Below, piece after piece: positions 48,457 through 57,418 of a stretch of DNA of 64,000 nt. The notes beneath the pieces are model-generated. The model saw only the letters and a program-made list of their open reading frames with translations. It searched no databases and was not told where the DNA came from. The stretch spans positions 39,140 to 103,139 of the forward strand of contig UQEY01000003.1 of assembly GCA_900540235.1 (NCBI GenBank), written 5' to 3'. The position numbers and the translations under genes are program-made. Positions within the stretch are counted from its first letter, which is position 1; the number at the start of each line of letters is the position of its first letter. This stretch comes from an uncultured Eubacteriales bacterium (GTDB taxonomy: Bacteria; Bacillota; Clostridia; Oscillospirales; Acutalibacteraceae).

Positions 48457-49985
48457 TGAGTGATTTTGACGAAGAAAAAAAGAACGAGCAGGCAAGACCT
48501 GACTATTATCAGCCAAATCAAAGCGGCACATATTATAACCCTGCGCAAAATGATAATGCCGATAATAATTCAACTTATCACTATTCTTATGTAAACAATA
48601 ATCAGCAAAATTCATCAAACAGCGGCAACTATTATCAGCCGCCTAAAAGCGACAATTCAAATGCTCAAACAGAGTATAACAGCGAACCGAGCAATAACAA
48701 CAATTCTCCAAAGCCGCCTAAAAAGGGCAATGCAGGCAAAGTTGTTGCAATTATTCTTGTTCTCTGTGCTTTTGTAGCAGTCGTCGGCGTTGTGCTCGGT
48801 GTTACCGGAGTTATTGACACAAACAAAATTACAAGCGGCAGTGATTCAACAACTCAGTCGCAAAGTTCAAACAGTGATGTCAAAACAAAGGACAGCGGCG
48901 CAGTTGAAACTAAGGACAGCAGCGGTAATTTAACTGTTGCGGGTGTTGCTCAAAAGGTTATGGACTCTTGCGTCGGTATTACTGTTTATTCACAGCAGCA
49001 AGATGCATACAATTATTTTTATAATTACGGTAACGGCAATTCGGGCTCAAACAGTTCAGAACCTAAGGAATCAGGCGAAGGCTCAGGCGTAATTATGTCG
49101 GAAAGCAACGGTAAAACATATATTCTTACCTGTGCTCATGTTATCAGTGACGGTACTAAGTTTACCGTAACTCTTAATAACAAAAAGGAATATGACGCAA
49201 CAATGGTTGCCTATGACAGCCAAACTGATATCGGCGTTCTTTCAATCAATGCAACAGGCTTGCAGGTTGCGGAATTTGCAAACAGCGACAAGCTTGCAGT
49301 AGGTGAGCAGGTTATTGCAATCGGTTGCCCGGGCGGTCTTGAGTTTATGAACTCGCTTACAAGCGGTTATATTTCAGCTCTTGACAGACCTATTTCTTCA
49401 AATATCGGTTATGATAACAAATGTATCCAGGTTGACGCAGCTATCAACCCGGGTAACAGCGGCGGTGCACTCTTTAATATGCAGGGTCAGGTTATCGGTA
49501 TCAACTCGTCAAAAATTGCCGCAACAGAGTATGAGGGTATGGGCTTTGCCGTTCCGTCTGAAACTGCCGTTGCAACCGCAAACAGCCTTATTAAATCGGG
49601 CTATGTTGAGGGCAGAGCAAAGATTGGCGTAACTTATGTTCCTCTTACAAAGTACAGCAACTATTCGGCTATCCTTTCCGCTCTTGAACAAAAGGGTTAT
49701 AAAGATGCAGAAGGTACGATGGTTATTAACTCTGTTGACGGTTCATCGGACCTTGCAAGCAAGGATGTTAAGCAGTACGATATGATTGTTGCAATCAACG
49801 GCAAAACTATGACTTCAACCGATGTTATGACTTCTATTTTGTCAGATTCAAAGCCGGGCGATACAGTTAAGCTTACTATTGCAAGAATTGAAAATAATGA
49901 AATTAAAATCAGTGAAGTTGATTGTAAACTTATGGAATCTAAGGGTGACAGTTCTTCAGAAACCACAACAAATTCCGATAACTGA
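48456..49985 (+). CDS. HtrA/DegP-like membrane-anchored serine protease with PDZ domain
   Basis: 509 residues. The start ATG shares one base with the kinase stop. A long N-terminal Asn/Gln/Tyr/Pro-rich, presumably cytoplasmic, segment (1-88) precedes one membrane helix (about 92-118) and a Ser/Thr-rich stalk. The trypsin-like domain has His in TCAHVIS (about 228), Asp in DSQTDIGVLSI and Ser in NPGNSGGAL (about 335), so the triad is intact. One PDZ domain (about 395-495) and a Ser/Thr tail follow. Role: degradation of misfolded exported proteins, likely induced by the upstream two-component system. Confidence 0.93.
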   Translation: MSDFDEEKKNEQARPDYYQPNQSGTYYNPAQNDNADNNSTYHYSYVNNNQQNSSNSGNYYQPPKSDNSNAQTEYNSEPSNNNNSPKPPKKGNAGKVVAIILVLCAFVAVVGVVLGVTGVIDTNKITSGSDSTTQSQSSNSDVKTKDSGAVETKDSSGNLTVAGVAQKVMDSCVGITVYSQQQDAYNYFYNYGNGNSGSNSSEPKESGEGSGVIMSESNGKTYILTCAHVISDGTKFTVTLNNKKEYDATMVAYDSQTDIGVLSINATGLQVAEFANSDKLAVGEQVIAIGCPGGLEFMNSLTSGYISALDRPISSNIGYDNKCIQVDAAINPGNSGGALFNMQGQVIGINSSKIAATEYEGMGFAVPSETAVATANSLIKSGYVEGRAKIGVTYVPLTKYSNYSAILSALEQKGYKDAEGTMVINSVDGSSDLASKDVKQYDMIVAINGKTMTSTDVMTSILSDSKPGDTVKLTIARIENNEIKISEVDCKLMESKGDSSSETTTNSDN

Positions 49986-50042
49986 TAATCTTATAAAGGC
50001 TTCTCTCTGTTTTTGAGAGGAAAGCTGTAAACTTATAATTAA

Positions 50043-50074
50043 AAAAGGACTGCCTTTTGCGACAGTCCTTTTGT
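50043..50074 (+). terminator. Rho-independent terminator after the HtrA gene
   Basis: AAAAGGACTG (50043-50052) / CAGTCCTTTT (50063-50072), a 10-bp perfect stem with a 10-nt loop. Confidence 0.85.
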
Positions 50075-50096
50075 CTTTAATATGAAAGGAGAGTAT

Positions 50097-51011
50097 ATGC
50101 GATTTATAAAAAATCTGAAAATTAAAAATTTTGTTGCCCTCTTTTTTGCAGGAATAATAAACAGCATAGGGGTCACAATATTTCTTCAACCCGTAGGTTT
50201 GTTTGACAGCGGAATATCGGGCACTTCAATGTTTTTGTCACAAATCACACCTCAAAAGCTTACTTTGTCTGTTTTTCTTGTGATTTTAAATTTGCCTATA
50301 TTTATTTTCGGAGCAAAAAAGCAGGGAATAGAATTTACGATTTATTCTCTTTTCGTTGTCGGCATATATTCTCTGTCGGCTTTTCTTATAACAGATGTTC
50401 TTCCTGTTGATGTGGCAACTTTTTCGCCGCTTGCAAAGGATGACTTGTTTTTGTGTGCAATTTTCGGCGGACTCATTTCGGGTGTCGGCAGCGGTCTTGC
50501 AATTCGTTTCGGCGGTGCTATGGACGGTATTGAGGTTCTTGCCGTTATTTTTGCAAAAAAGCTTTCGATTACTGTCGGCACTTTCGTTATGATATATAAT
50601 GTGATATTATATGTAATATGCGGCATTGTGTTTAGCAGCTGGATATTGCCGCTTTATTCAATCGTTGCTTATGTTGTTGCACTTAAAACGGTCGACTATT
50701 TTATCGAGGGCTTTGACCGTTCAAAATCTGCAATGATTATAACAAATAAGCAGGAAGAAATTTGTGAAAAGCTTTCCGCTCAGTTTGAAAACGGTATCAC
50801 ATTTTATGATGCTAAAGGCTATTATTCAAATGAAAACAAAAGCGTTATTTATTTTGTGCTCAACCGTTTCCAAATAGGTAAAATGAGAGAAATTGTTCAC
50901 TCTCTTGACCCGAAGGCTTACATATCAATTACCGATGTTGCGGATATTTTCCCTGCAAATAACACTTATGTAAGCGAAAAGCAAAAAGCTGAGGAGAAAA
51001 ATGAATTATAA
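50097..51011 (+). CDS. YitT family membrane protein (DUF161 + DUF2179)
   Basis: 304 residues. The ATG at 50097 is placed by AAAGGAG; an ATG five codons upstream contains that site. Five or six hydrophobic helices (about 10-200), then a soluble C-terminal domain (about 215-295) with the GITFYDAKGYYSNENKSVIYFVL DUF2179 pattern. Function of the family is not established. It overlaps the next gene by 11 bases. Confidence 0.88.
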   Translation: MRFIKNLKIKNFVALFFAGIINSIGVTIFLQPVGLFDSGISGTSMFLSQITPQKLTLSVFLVILNLPIFIFGAKKQGIEFTIYSLFVVGIYSLSAFLITDVLPVDVATFSPLAKDDLFLCAIFGGLISGVGSGLAIRFGGAMDGIEVLAVIFAKKLSITVGTFVMIYNVILYVICGIVFSSWILPLYSIVAYVVALKTVDYFIEGFDRSKSAMIITNKQEEICEKLSAQFENGITFYDAKGYYSNENKSVIYFVLNRFQIGKMREIVHSLDPKAYISITDVADIFPANNTYVSEKQKAEEKNEL

Positions 51012-51645
51012 ATATATTGTTTGGGACTGGAACGGAACGCTTTTTGATGATGTCCAAATAAGCGTTGATGCCGTTAACTATATGCTTGAAAAAACGGGAT
51101 ATGAAAACAGAGTTGATGTAAAACTTTATAAAGAAATATTTTGCTTTCCGGTGAGTGATTATTACATATCGGCAGGCTTTGATTTTGCAAAACACAGTTT
51201 TGACGAACTTGCAAAAATCTATGTTTATATCTATACAAAGCTTCAGTATACGGCAAATCTTAATAAAGAAGCCAAAGAAGTGTTAAGGAAACTTAATTCT
51301 TTAGGAGTCAATCAAATTATCGTTTCCGCTTGCGAAAAAAACAGGTTGAAAAATCAAATTGAAAAATTCAAAATTGCCGACGAATTTGCAGAAATTCTCG
51401 GAATAGATGACGACTATGCAATCGGCAAAGTAGATATTGCGAAAAAATGGTTTGCTCAAAATAATATTGACGCAAAAGAGGTTTTATTTGTGGGCGATAC
51501 CGACCATGATTTAGAAGTGGCAAATGCAGTCGGGTGCGATTGCGTATTTGTAAGCTTCGGTCACCAAAGCAAGGAAAGGCTCAGTAAATTTAATATTCCT
51601 ATTTTAGACAGTTTAAACGAAGTTGCCGATTATATTCTCTCCTAA
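51001..51645 (+). CDS. HAD-family phosphatase (phosphoglycolate phosphatase-like)
   Basis: 214 residues. Motif I DWNGTLFDD (nucleophile Asp about residue 9; Trp in place of the usual Phe), helical cap, motif II IIVSACE (Ser), a Lys in motif III and VLFVGDTDHDLEVANAVGC (motif IV acidic pair). Substrate unknown. It overlaps the YitT gene by 11 bases, so translational coupling is likely. Confidence 0.85.
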   Translation: MNYKYIVWDWNGTLFDDVQISVDAVNYMLEKTGYENRVDVKLYKEIFCFPVSDYYISAGFDFAKHSFDELAKIYVYIYTKLQYTANLNKEAKEVLRKLNSLGVNQIIVSACEKNRLKNQIEKFKIADEFAEILGIDDDYAIGKVDIAKKWFAQNNIDAKEVLFVGDTDHDLEVANAVGCDCVFVSFGHQSKERLSKFNIPILDSLNEVADYILS

Positions 51646-51678
51646 TTATTAATAATCATTTACAAAATTGCTAAATGG

Positions 51679-51707
51679 TTGTGTTTTATATCATATTATG
51701 ATAGAAT
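51679..51707 (+). promoter_or_regulatory. Promoter of the hexosaminidase operon
   Basis: TTGTGT (51679-51684), 17-bp spacer, TAGAAT (51702-51707). Confidence 0.5.
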
Positions 51708-51761
51708 TAAATAATGTGGTAAAACATAATCATTATAAATATTTTTAAGGAGAGAATTTTT

Positions 51762-53336
51762 ATGCTACAGTTGATACCGCTTGCATACTACGCTCAGGAA
51801 AAGAACGGTGTGTTTGCGATAGAATCTGATTTAAAGGTCGAAACTGATTTTAATCTTGGACTTTTAAAGCTTGAAAGGGGTCAAGACGCTAAGCTTAAAA
51901 TCAAAAAAGATTCTTTACTTGACAATGAGGAATACAAACTTGAAGTAAATGAAAATGAAATTATAATTAAAGCTTCAAGTGAGGTTGGCGCTTATTATGC
52001 GCTTCAAACGCTTCGTCAGCTCAGCCGTGCCGAACTTGGCTCAAAAGAAATTCCTTGTTGTGTTATTAATGATAAGCCGAGGTTTTCTTGGCGTGGCCTT
52101 CAGCTTGATGAAAGCCGACATTTCTTTGGCAAAGAGTATGTCAAAAAAATGCTTGATATGATGTTTATGATGAAACTTAATGTTTTTCATTGGCATTTGA
52201 CCGACGACCAAGGCTGGAGAGTTGAAATTAAAAAATATCCGCTTTTGACCGAAATCGGCTCAAAGCGTGCATATACTCAAATTCACGGTTGGGGAAGCAC
52301 CGATATTATCAATGAAGAATATTCGGGCTTCTATACTCAGGACGATATTAAAGAAATCGTTGAATATGCGGCGGAAAGAGGTATTACCATAGTGCCGGAG
52401 ATTGATTTTCCTGCTCACTGTGCCGCTGCCATTGCCGCTTATCCGTGGCTTGCGTGCCGTGAACTTAACAGGGATGTTCCGGGTTACTTCGGAGGTGCTA
52501 TCCCTACAAGAAAACTTAGAATTTTTGACTGGAACAGACCTATTTGTCCGGGCAAGGACGAAACTATTGAATTTGTAAAAGATATTATTGATGAACTTTG
52601 TGAGCTTTTCCCGGCGCCTTATTTTCATATCGGCGGCGACGAAGCACCAAAGGATGAATGGAAAAAGTGTCCTTGTTGCCAAAAGAGAATCGAAGAAAAT
52701 AATCTTAAAAACGAGGAAGATTTGCAGGGTTGGTTTAATAACCAAATTCTTGCTTTGCTCAAATCAAAGGGCAAAAGACTTATCGGCTGGAATGAGATAC
52801 TCAAAGCCAAGAGCCTTGACAAGTCAACCATTTGTCAGTATTGGACGCCTAAAAAAGACCCGAGGGCAAGAGATTGGGCAAATAACGGCAATAATATCAT
52901 TTTATCTAATCACCAGTCATTCTACTTTGATATGACTTATGCCCAATATTCACTTAAAAATACATACAATTATTCTTATGAACACTTTGGTATCAAGCCT
53001 GAAAGTGAAAAGAATATTCTGGGCATTGAGGCTCAAAACTGGACCGAGTGGACAGATTGCCCGGAAAAACTTGAGGTGTTTATGTATCCGAGAACTCAGG
53101 CGCTTGCCGAAGTTGCTTGGTCGCCAAAGGATAAGTGCGGTTTTGATTCATTTATGGCAAGGCTTGAAAAGTTTAAGCCGTATTTTGAATATTTGGGTTT
53201 GAGTTATGCGGTTGACAGCGTAGCTATGCCTAAAAAATGGCTCTTGAAGTCAAAAATCAAAAAAGAGTTTAAATTCGGTGACACTCACCTTGAAGTTAAA
53301 CTCAACAAAAAATATATCAGTCAAGGAGAAAAATAA
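51762..53336 (+). CDS. Beta-N-acetylhexosaminidase, GH20
   Basis: 524 residues without a signal peptide or membrane helix, so intracellular or non-classically located. The N-terminal small domain is followed by a TIM barrel beginning PRFSWRGLQLDESRHFFG. Catalytic Asp-Glu pair in YFHIGGDEAPKDEW (about residues 288-300); WHLTDDQGWRVEIKKYP and PEIDFPAHCAAAIAAYPWLAC are family blocks. It removes terminal GlcNAc or GalNAc from glycans. NagA at 58645 can process the GlcNAc-6-P that follows. RBS AAGGAGAG. It is probably co-transcribed with the second M28 peptidase. Confidence 0.93.
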   Translation: MLQLIPLAYYAQEKNGVFAIESDLKVETDFNLGLLKLERGQDAKLKIKKDSLLDNEEYKLEVNENEIIIKASSEVGAYYALQTLRQLSRAELGSKEIPCCVINDKPRFSWRGLQLDESRHFFGKEYVKKMLDMMFMMKLNVFHWHLTDDQGWRVEIKKYPLLTEIGSKRAYTQIHGWGSTDIINEEYSGFYTQDDIKEIVEYAAERGITIVPEIDFPAHCAAAIAAYPWLACRELNRDVPGYFGGAIPTRKLRIFDWNRPICPGKDETIEFVKDIIDELCELFPAPYFHIGGDEAPKDEWKKCPCCQKRIEENNLKNEEDLQGWFNNQILALLKSKGKRLIGWNEILKAKSLDKSTICQYWTPKKDPRARDWANNGNNIILSNHQSFYFDMTYAQYSLKNTYNYSYEHFGIKPESEKNILGIEAQNWTEWTDCPEKLEVFMYPRTQALAEVAWSPKDKCGFDSFMARLEKFKPYFEYLGLSYAVDSVAMPKKWLLKSKIKKEFKFGDTHLEVKLNKKYISQGEK

Positions 53337-54613
53337 TGAAGTTTGCAAATTTTCCACAGGCAGTTATCAAGGAAAATGTTGACTACTCTGTAAAAGAAAT
53401 TACAAATGTAATCAAAAAGTACGGTCCTCGTGAATCGGGCAGTGATAATTGTTATTCTGCTCAAAAACATCTTAAAAAGGAACTTGACACATTTTGTGAC
53501 GAATCTCATTTTGAATCTTACAAAATGGCGCCAAAAGCATTTCTGCATTTTACAAAACTTGTATCTGTGGCAATCTTTCTTGCAGTAGTTGTTTGCGCAG
53601 TTTTAACATATGTAAGCGTAATTCCTGCATTTGTTGCGCAGTGTATTGTTTGCGGTTTTGTTTTTGTAGGTCTTTTAATTACAGTGCTTGAATTTCTTCT
53701 CTATAAGCAATTTATGGACCCTTTTTACAAAAAAGTTGAAGGTCATAATCTTGTCGGCGTAAGAAAGCCAAGGGGAGATGTTAAAAGAAGAATCGTTATC
53801 AGCGGTCATATTGATGCGGCTTATGAATGGCGCCATATTCTTTACGGTAAAAAATTCCCTCTTATGGGTATATTTATGGGCTGGGCAATCGGCAGCGCCG
53901 TAATCTCGTTTATTTTGAGCGTTATTGCTATTGTTGCCAACTTCGTTGATATGGGTTCATTCGGCGATTTTATGGTAAATTACAGTTATATTTTCCATTA
54001 TGTAACCGCTCTCGGTATGATTCCGCTTTTCTTATTTGTTGATTTTAAAACTATTTCACCGGGCGCTAACGATAACCTTACAGGTACTTATGCCGCTGTT
54101 TGCGCACTTCGTATGCTCGATATGGCAGGCATTGATTTTGAAAACACAGAAGTTTGCGCTATGATTACCGACGGCGAGGAAGCAGGTCTTCGTGGCTGTA
54201 AGCAGTGGGCAAAAGACCACTTTGACGAATATACAAAAAGCGGTGTTGAAACTGCCGTTCTTTGTGTTGATACTCTTACAGACCTTGAATATCTTAATGT
54301 TTATAATAGAGATATGACAAGTCTGGTTAAAAACAGTCCTAAACTCAGCAAGCTTGTTATGGACTCTGCTAAAGAAGCAGGTCACAACGACCTCAAGTAT
54401 GCAAGCGTGTTCTTCGGTTCTTCCGACGCTGCAGCTTTCTCTCAGGCAGGTATTGAGGCAACTTGCCTTGCCGCTATGGACCCGGCACCGGCTGATTACT
54501 ACCACAACCGCCGTGATACAGCCGACCGCCTTAACCCGGAAGCAATCAAAACAGGTTATGAAGTTATCATTTCAACCATTCTCAATTTTGATGAAAACGG
54601 TTTGGGCGAGTAA
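53336..54613 (+). CDS. Membrane-embedded M28-family metallopeptidase, copy 2
   Basis: 425 residues. The ATG shares a base with the GH20 stop. Same plan as the gene at 39917: helices at about 75-115, SGHIDAAYEW (first ligand, about 159), helices at about 185-240, GANDNLTGTYAA, TDGEEAGLRGCKQW, SSDAAAFSQAGI and a C-terminal YYHNRRDTADRLNPE His. The two share the same order of motifs and insertions but clearly differ in sequence, so the duplication is old. Inferred membrane aminopeptidase; substrates could be peptides from the glycoproteins that GH20 trims. Confidence 0.85.
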   Translation: MKFANFPQAVIKENVDYSVKEITNVIKKYGPRESGSDNCYSAQKHLKKELDTFCDESHFESYKMAPKAFLHFTKLVSVAIFLAVVVCAVLTYVSVIPAFVAQCIVCGFVFVGLLITVLEFLLYKQFMDPFYKKVEGHNLVGVRKPRGDVKRRIVISGHIDAAYEWRHILYGKKFPLMGIFMGWAIGSAVISFILSVIAIVANFVDMGSFGDFMVNYSYIFHYVTALGMIPLFLFVDFKTISPGANDNLTGTYAAVCALRMLDMAGIDFENTEVCAMITDGEEAGLRGCKQWAKDHFDEYTKSGVETAVLCVDTLTDLEYLNVYNRDMTSLVKNSPKLSKLVMDSAKEAGHNDLKYASVFFGSSDAAAFSQAGIEATCLAAMDPAPADYYHNRRDTADRLNPEAIKTGYEVIISTILNFDENGLGE

Positions 54614-54643
54614 ATTATAATTTTAATATTGTCTGTAAAAAAC

Positions 54644-54672
54644 AAAGACCGCTTGAAATTCAAGCGGTCTTT
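54644..54672. terminator. Bidirectional terminator between M28 copy 2 and queT
   Basis: AAAGACCGCTTG (54644-54655) / CAAGCGGTCTTT (54661-54672), perfect 12-bp stem, 5-nt loop. Confidence 0.85.
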
Positions 54673-54686
54673 ACTTATGCAAAATC

Positions 54687-55235
54687 TTAATTATTTACTT
54701 TTGAAAATACTTTTTTGTCAAGCTTTCTGCCGACGATTACATAATAGAAAATTGTGCCGAGCACAAGCATAACACCAAGTTCACCGAGTGCAACGAAACC
54801 GCCTTGTGTAAGGAAACTTGCAAAGTGGAATTTGCCCTCGATAAAAAATACTTCAATTTCCCAGCCGACAATTATGCCGTTGAAAAGCGCAGGCATAAGA
54901 AGCGCAAGAAGCGGGAAAGTTTTAATTTTAACATTTTTGAGCAAATACATAGCCGTTGTGGCACCCAAAGTTGCGAGGGAGCCGAATATCATATCAAGCG
55001 GCAAGCCTGAGCCGATATTGTAAAGGTTTGAAAGCACGCAGCCGAGAGTTAAACCCGGAATAGCAGCAGGGGTAAAGAGTGCCAAAACATTTAACGCCTC
55101 ACTTACTCTAAACTGAATTGCCGCCGAAGTAGTGCCGGGAAGCAAAAAGTTTTGAGCGTAGGTGAGTGCCGCATAAAGCGCCGCAATAATTGCCGTTTGC
55201 ACAATGAAAGTGACTTTTTTGTTCATTTTTTTCAT
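54687..55235 (-). CDS. queT: Queuosine precursor transporter QueT
   Basis: A 182-residue integral membrane protein with five or six hydrophobic segments, an S-component of an ECF-type vitamin transporter. The ATG at 55235 is eight bases from AAGGAG; the frame extends upstream through the riboswitch and is not coding. QueT-type segments ALTYAQNFLLPGTTSAAIQFRV and EALNVLALFTPAAIPGLTLGC are visible. The preQ1 riboswitch directly upstream independently supports the assignment: it imports preQ1 or a related base for tRNA queuosine. ECF energising genes are not in the window. Confidence 0.93.
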   Translation of the reverse strand: MKKMNKKVTFIVQTAIIAALYAALTYAQNFLLPGTTSAAIQFRVSEALNVLALFTPAAIPGLTLGCVLSNLYNIGSGLPLDMIFGSLATLGATTAMYLLKNVKIKTFPLLALLMPALFNGIIVGWEIEVFFIEGKFHFASFLTQGGFVALGELGVMLVLGTIFYYVIVGRKLDKKVFSKVNN

Positions 55236-55245
55236 ATTCTGTTTT

Positions 55246-55287
55246 CTCCTTAGTTTTGTTTTTAGAAGTGCCGCCGGTTGCGACACT
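55246..55287 (-). promoter_or_regulatory. preQ1-I riboswitch (class I, type 2-like)
   Basis: Minus strand: AGTG stem, loop starting TCGCAAC, closing CACT, then an A-rich tail TCTAAAAACAAAACTAAGG that contains the Shine-Dalgarno sequence. The UCGCA loop start and AACAAAACNAAGG tail match the Thermoanaerobacter preQ1-I aptamer. Ligand binding would pair the tail with the loop and hide the ribosome binding site of queT, reducing translation. Confidence 0.85.
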
Positions 55288-55457
55288 GGTCAGGATTTTG
55301 CGAACTGACAGGAGTTATTATATTCTTTTTGTTAAAAAAATGCAAGAGAAAAAATTTGCATAGCCAAAATAATAGACATTAAGCGAATTGCAACTTGAAA
55401 TTTAATGCTCGCAATAGTATAATATTTTATTATTATCATAGAAACAGGAGAAAGAAT

Positions 55458-56888
55458 TTGGCTGATTTTAACGAAGCATTAAGAGAAAATATTGAAAAAA
55501 GCGGTTATTCTATCACAAGTTTTGCACAAAAGTGCAATATCAATCGTTCTTGGCTGAGCAATGTCCTTTCCGGCAAAAAGAATCTTTCAAAAGCAAAGTT
55601 TGACAATATTATTGATTCGGGCGTTTTCAATGCAAGCCAAGTTGAAACATTAAAATCACTTTACAGTAAGAAGAATTTTTCAAATGACGAAATAAAAAGA
55701 ATTAAACACTTCATTTCCCTTGTTGAAAGAAAAACAAGAAGAAACGAGTGCATTGTTCCTATTGAAGTTGACGAAGAAAAAAGAATGCATTTCGGCAAAC
55801 TGAGCGTTCTTTCGCTTATATATAATATGCTTTCAAACAGTGATGATATTTCATTTGTTTATGCCAATATTCCTGCAACAAGCGAAGAAGCTATAGATGT
55901 GCTTTATCATTTTATGAGCCTTGACTGCAATAAAAACAAAGACTATAAGCACATCTTTTTTACAGATGACGGCGAAGATACACGCAATATAAGTACATTT
56001 TTTACAATGTTTAATTTGGCTGAACTTGGTTACACAAACATTTCCGTTATTGAAAATGTTGACATTGACAGTATGGAAACAGGAAATCTTTTTTCATACT
56101 TTTTAATCACGGATAAAAAGTTAATTCTTTTTGATTCACTCTTTAATAACGCTGTAGTTACAACGGATGAAGATATAATCAATATTCACATTCAAAAGTT
56201 TATGAAGCTTTATGATTCGGGCGTGAAATCTGCTTTTCGCTGTAATAACGCAGTTGATTTAATGCGTGTTTTCACAACTTTCCACGATGATGTACCTATC
56301 CTTTGCTTTACTCCTTATTTTTGTGTAACTCCGCTTCTCGATTATGATGTTCTTTCAAAAAATGCCGCACCCAATTTGCCAAATAAAGAAGCACTGATTC
56401 AAGCTGTAATCAATCATTACAATGTAGATTTTTCAAGATATACCAATTTTCTCGATATGGACTCTTTAAACTTTTTTGCTTCAAACGGTCGTATTCACGA
56501 AATTCCTCAAAAATATCTTTTGCCGATTAATGTTGAGGGCAGAATTAAAATACTTAAAAAGATTAAGGCTAATTTTGAATGTAAAGAGCACTTTGCATCA
56601 TTAATGTTTAACCCGGTCAAACTTAAATATAACAGTTATGATATGCAAATTGAGCGAAACGGCACAGTAAATGTATGCGGCTTTTTGTTTAAAAATGAAG
56701 ACAATCCGGAAAGTTTTATAGGCGAATGGTTTTGCCTTATTAAAAACAGAGAATTTTATAACGACTTGCTCAATTTAAGAGATTATTTGATAGAAAATTC
56801 TTATATTTATAATAATGATTTTGCCGAAACTTATGTTGAAAATATTATCAAAGAACTTGAGGCACAGGTAAGAGGCGGAAGAAGATGA
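55458..56888 (+). CDS. HTH (Xre-like) protein with large uncharacterised C-terminal domain
   Basis: 476 residues from a TTG at 55458 with AGGAGA upstream. Residues ~1-60 form an Xre-type helix-turn-helix (SGYSITSFAQKCNINRSWLSNVLSGKKNLS). The remaining ~400 residues carry no motif I recognise: soluble, aromatic-rich, with alternating strand-like segments and no membrane helix, nuclease or ATPase motif. It may be a transcription regulator with a ligand or protein interaction domain. It overlaps the glycosylase gene by four bases (ATGA). Confidence 0.7.
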   Translation: MADFNEALRENIEKSGYSITSFAQKCNINRSWLSNVLSGKKNLSKAKFDNIIDSGVFNASQVETLKSLYSKKNFSNDEIKRIKHFISLVERKTRRNECIVPIEVDEEKRMHFGKLSVLSLIYNMLSNSDDISFVYANIPATSEEAIDVLYHFMSLDCNKNKDYKHIFFTDDGEDTRNISTFFTMFNLAELGYTNISVIENVDIDSMETGNLFSYFLITDKKLILFDSLFNNAVVTTDEDIINIHIQKFMKLYDSGVKSAFRCNNAVDLMRVFTTFHDDVPILCFTPYFCVTPLLDYDVLSKNAAPNLPNKEALIQAVINHYNVDFSRYTNFLDMDSLNFFASNGRIHEIPQKYLLPINVEGRIKILKKIKANFECKEHFASLMFNPVKLKYNSYDMQIERNGTVNVCGFLFKNEDNPESFIGEWFCLIKNREFYNDLLNLRDYLIENSYIYNNDFAETYVENIIKELEAQVRGGRR

Positions 56889-57361
56889 CACTTCACACTA
56901 TTTCTCCCGTTTATGACGACAATTCAAAAGTGCTTATTTTAGGCTCGTTTCCGAGTGTTAAGTCAAGGGAAGAAAGATTTTTTTACGCTCATCCTCAAAA
57001 CAGGTTTTGGAAAGTTTTGGCTTTCGTTTTAAATTGGGAAATTCCAAAAACGATTGAGGATAAAAAGAAAATGCTTCTTCAAAATAATATTGCGCTTTGG
57101 GATGTTGTTTTCAGTTGCGATATAGTCGGCTCGTCAGACAGCAGTATTAAAAATGTTGTGCCAAACGATATTTGCAAAATCATTAATGAAACCAAAATCA
57201 CAAAAATAATAACGAACGGTAAAAAAGCAGACGCTTTATATAAAAAATATCTTGAAGAAAAAACAGGTATTAAGGCTGTTTGCCTGCCGTCAACAAGTCC
57301 TGCGAATGCAAGCCGAAGTCTTGAGATGCTTTGCAGTGAATGGCAAGTTATAACCAAATAA
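56885..57361 (+). CDS. DNA-deoxyinosine (hypoxanthine) glycosylase, UDG superfamily family 6
   Basis: 158 residues. Motifs: VLILGSFPSVKSRE (motif 1) and HPQNRFWKVL, typical of hypoxanthine-DNA glycosylases, and CLPSTSPANAS (motif 2). It excises deaminated adenine from DNA, starting base-excision repair. It is translationally coupled to the HTH gene. A general UDG-like assignment is certain; the deoxyinosine preference is from family similarity. Confidence 0.88.
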   Translation: MTLHTISPVYDDNSKVLILGSFPSVKSREERFFYAHPQNRFWKVLAFVLNWEIPKTIEDKKKMLLQNNIALWDVVFSCDIVGSSDSSIKNVVPNDICKIINETKITKIITNGKKADALYKKYLEEKTGIKAVCLPSTSPANASRSLEMLCSEWQVITK

Positions 57362-57374
57362 TCAAATAAAAAAT

Positions 57375-57408
57375 AAGAACCACGAGGTAAAAACTTCGTG
57401 GTTCTTTT
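57375..57408. terminator. Bidirectional terminator between glycosylase and GtrA genes
   Basis: AAGAACCACGA (57375-57385) / TCGTGGTTCTT (57396-57406), perfect 11-bp stem. Confidence 0.85.
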
Positions 57409-57418
57409 GCATAAAGGC

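Noticed and set aside
55289..55309. Second preQ1 aptamer in tandem
   Set aside because: GTCAG/CTGAC with a TTCGCAAAATC loop resembles an aptamer loop, but the A-rich tail needed for the pseudoknot is missing.
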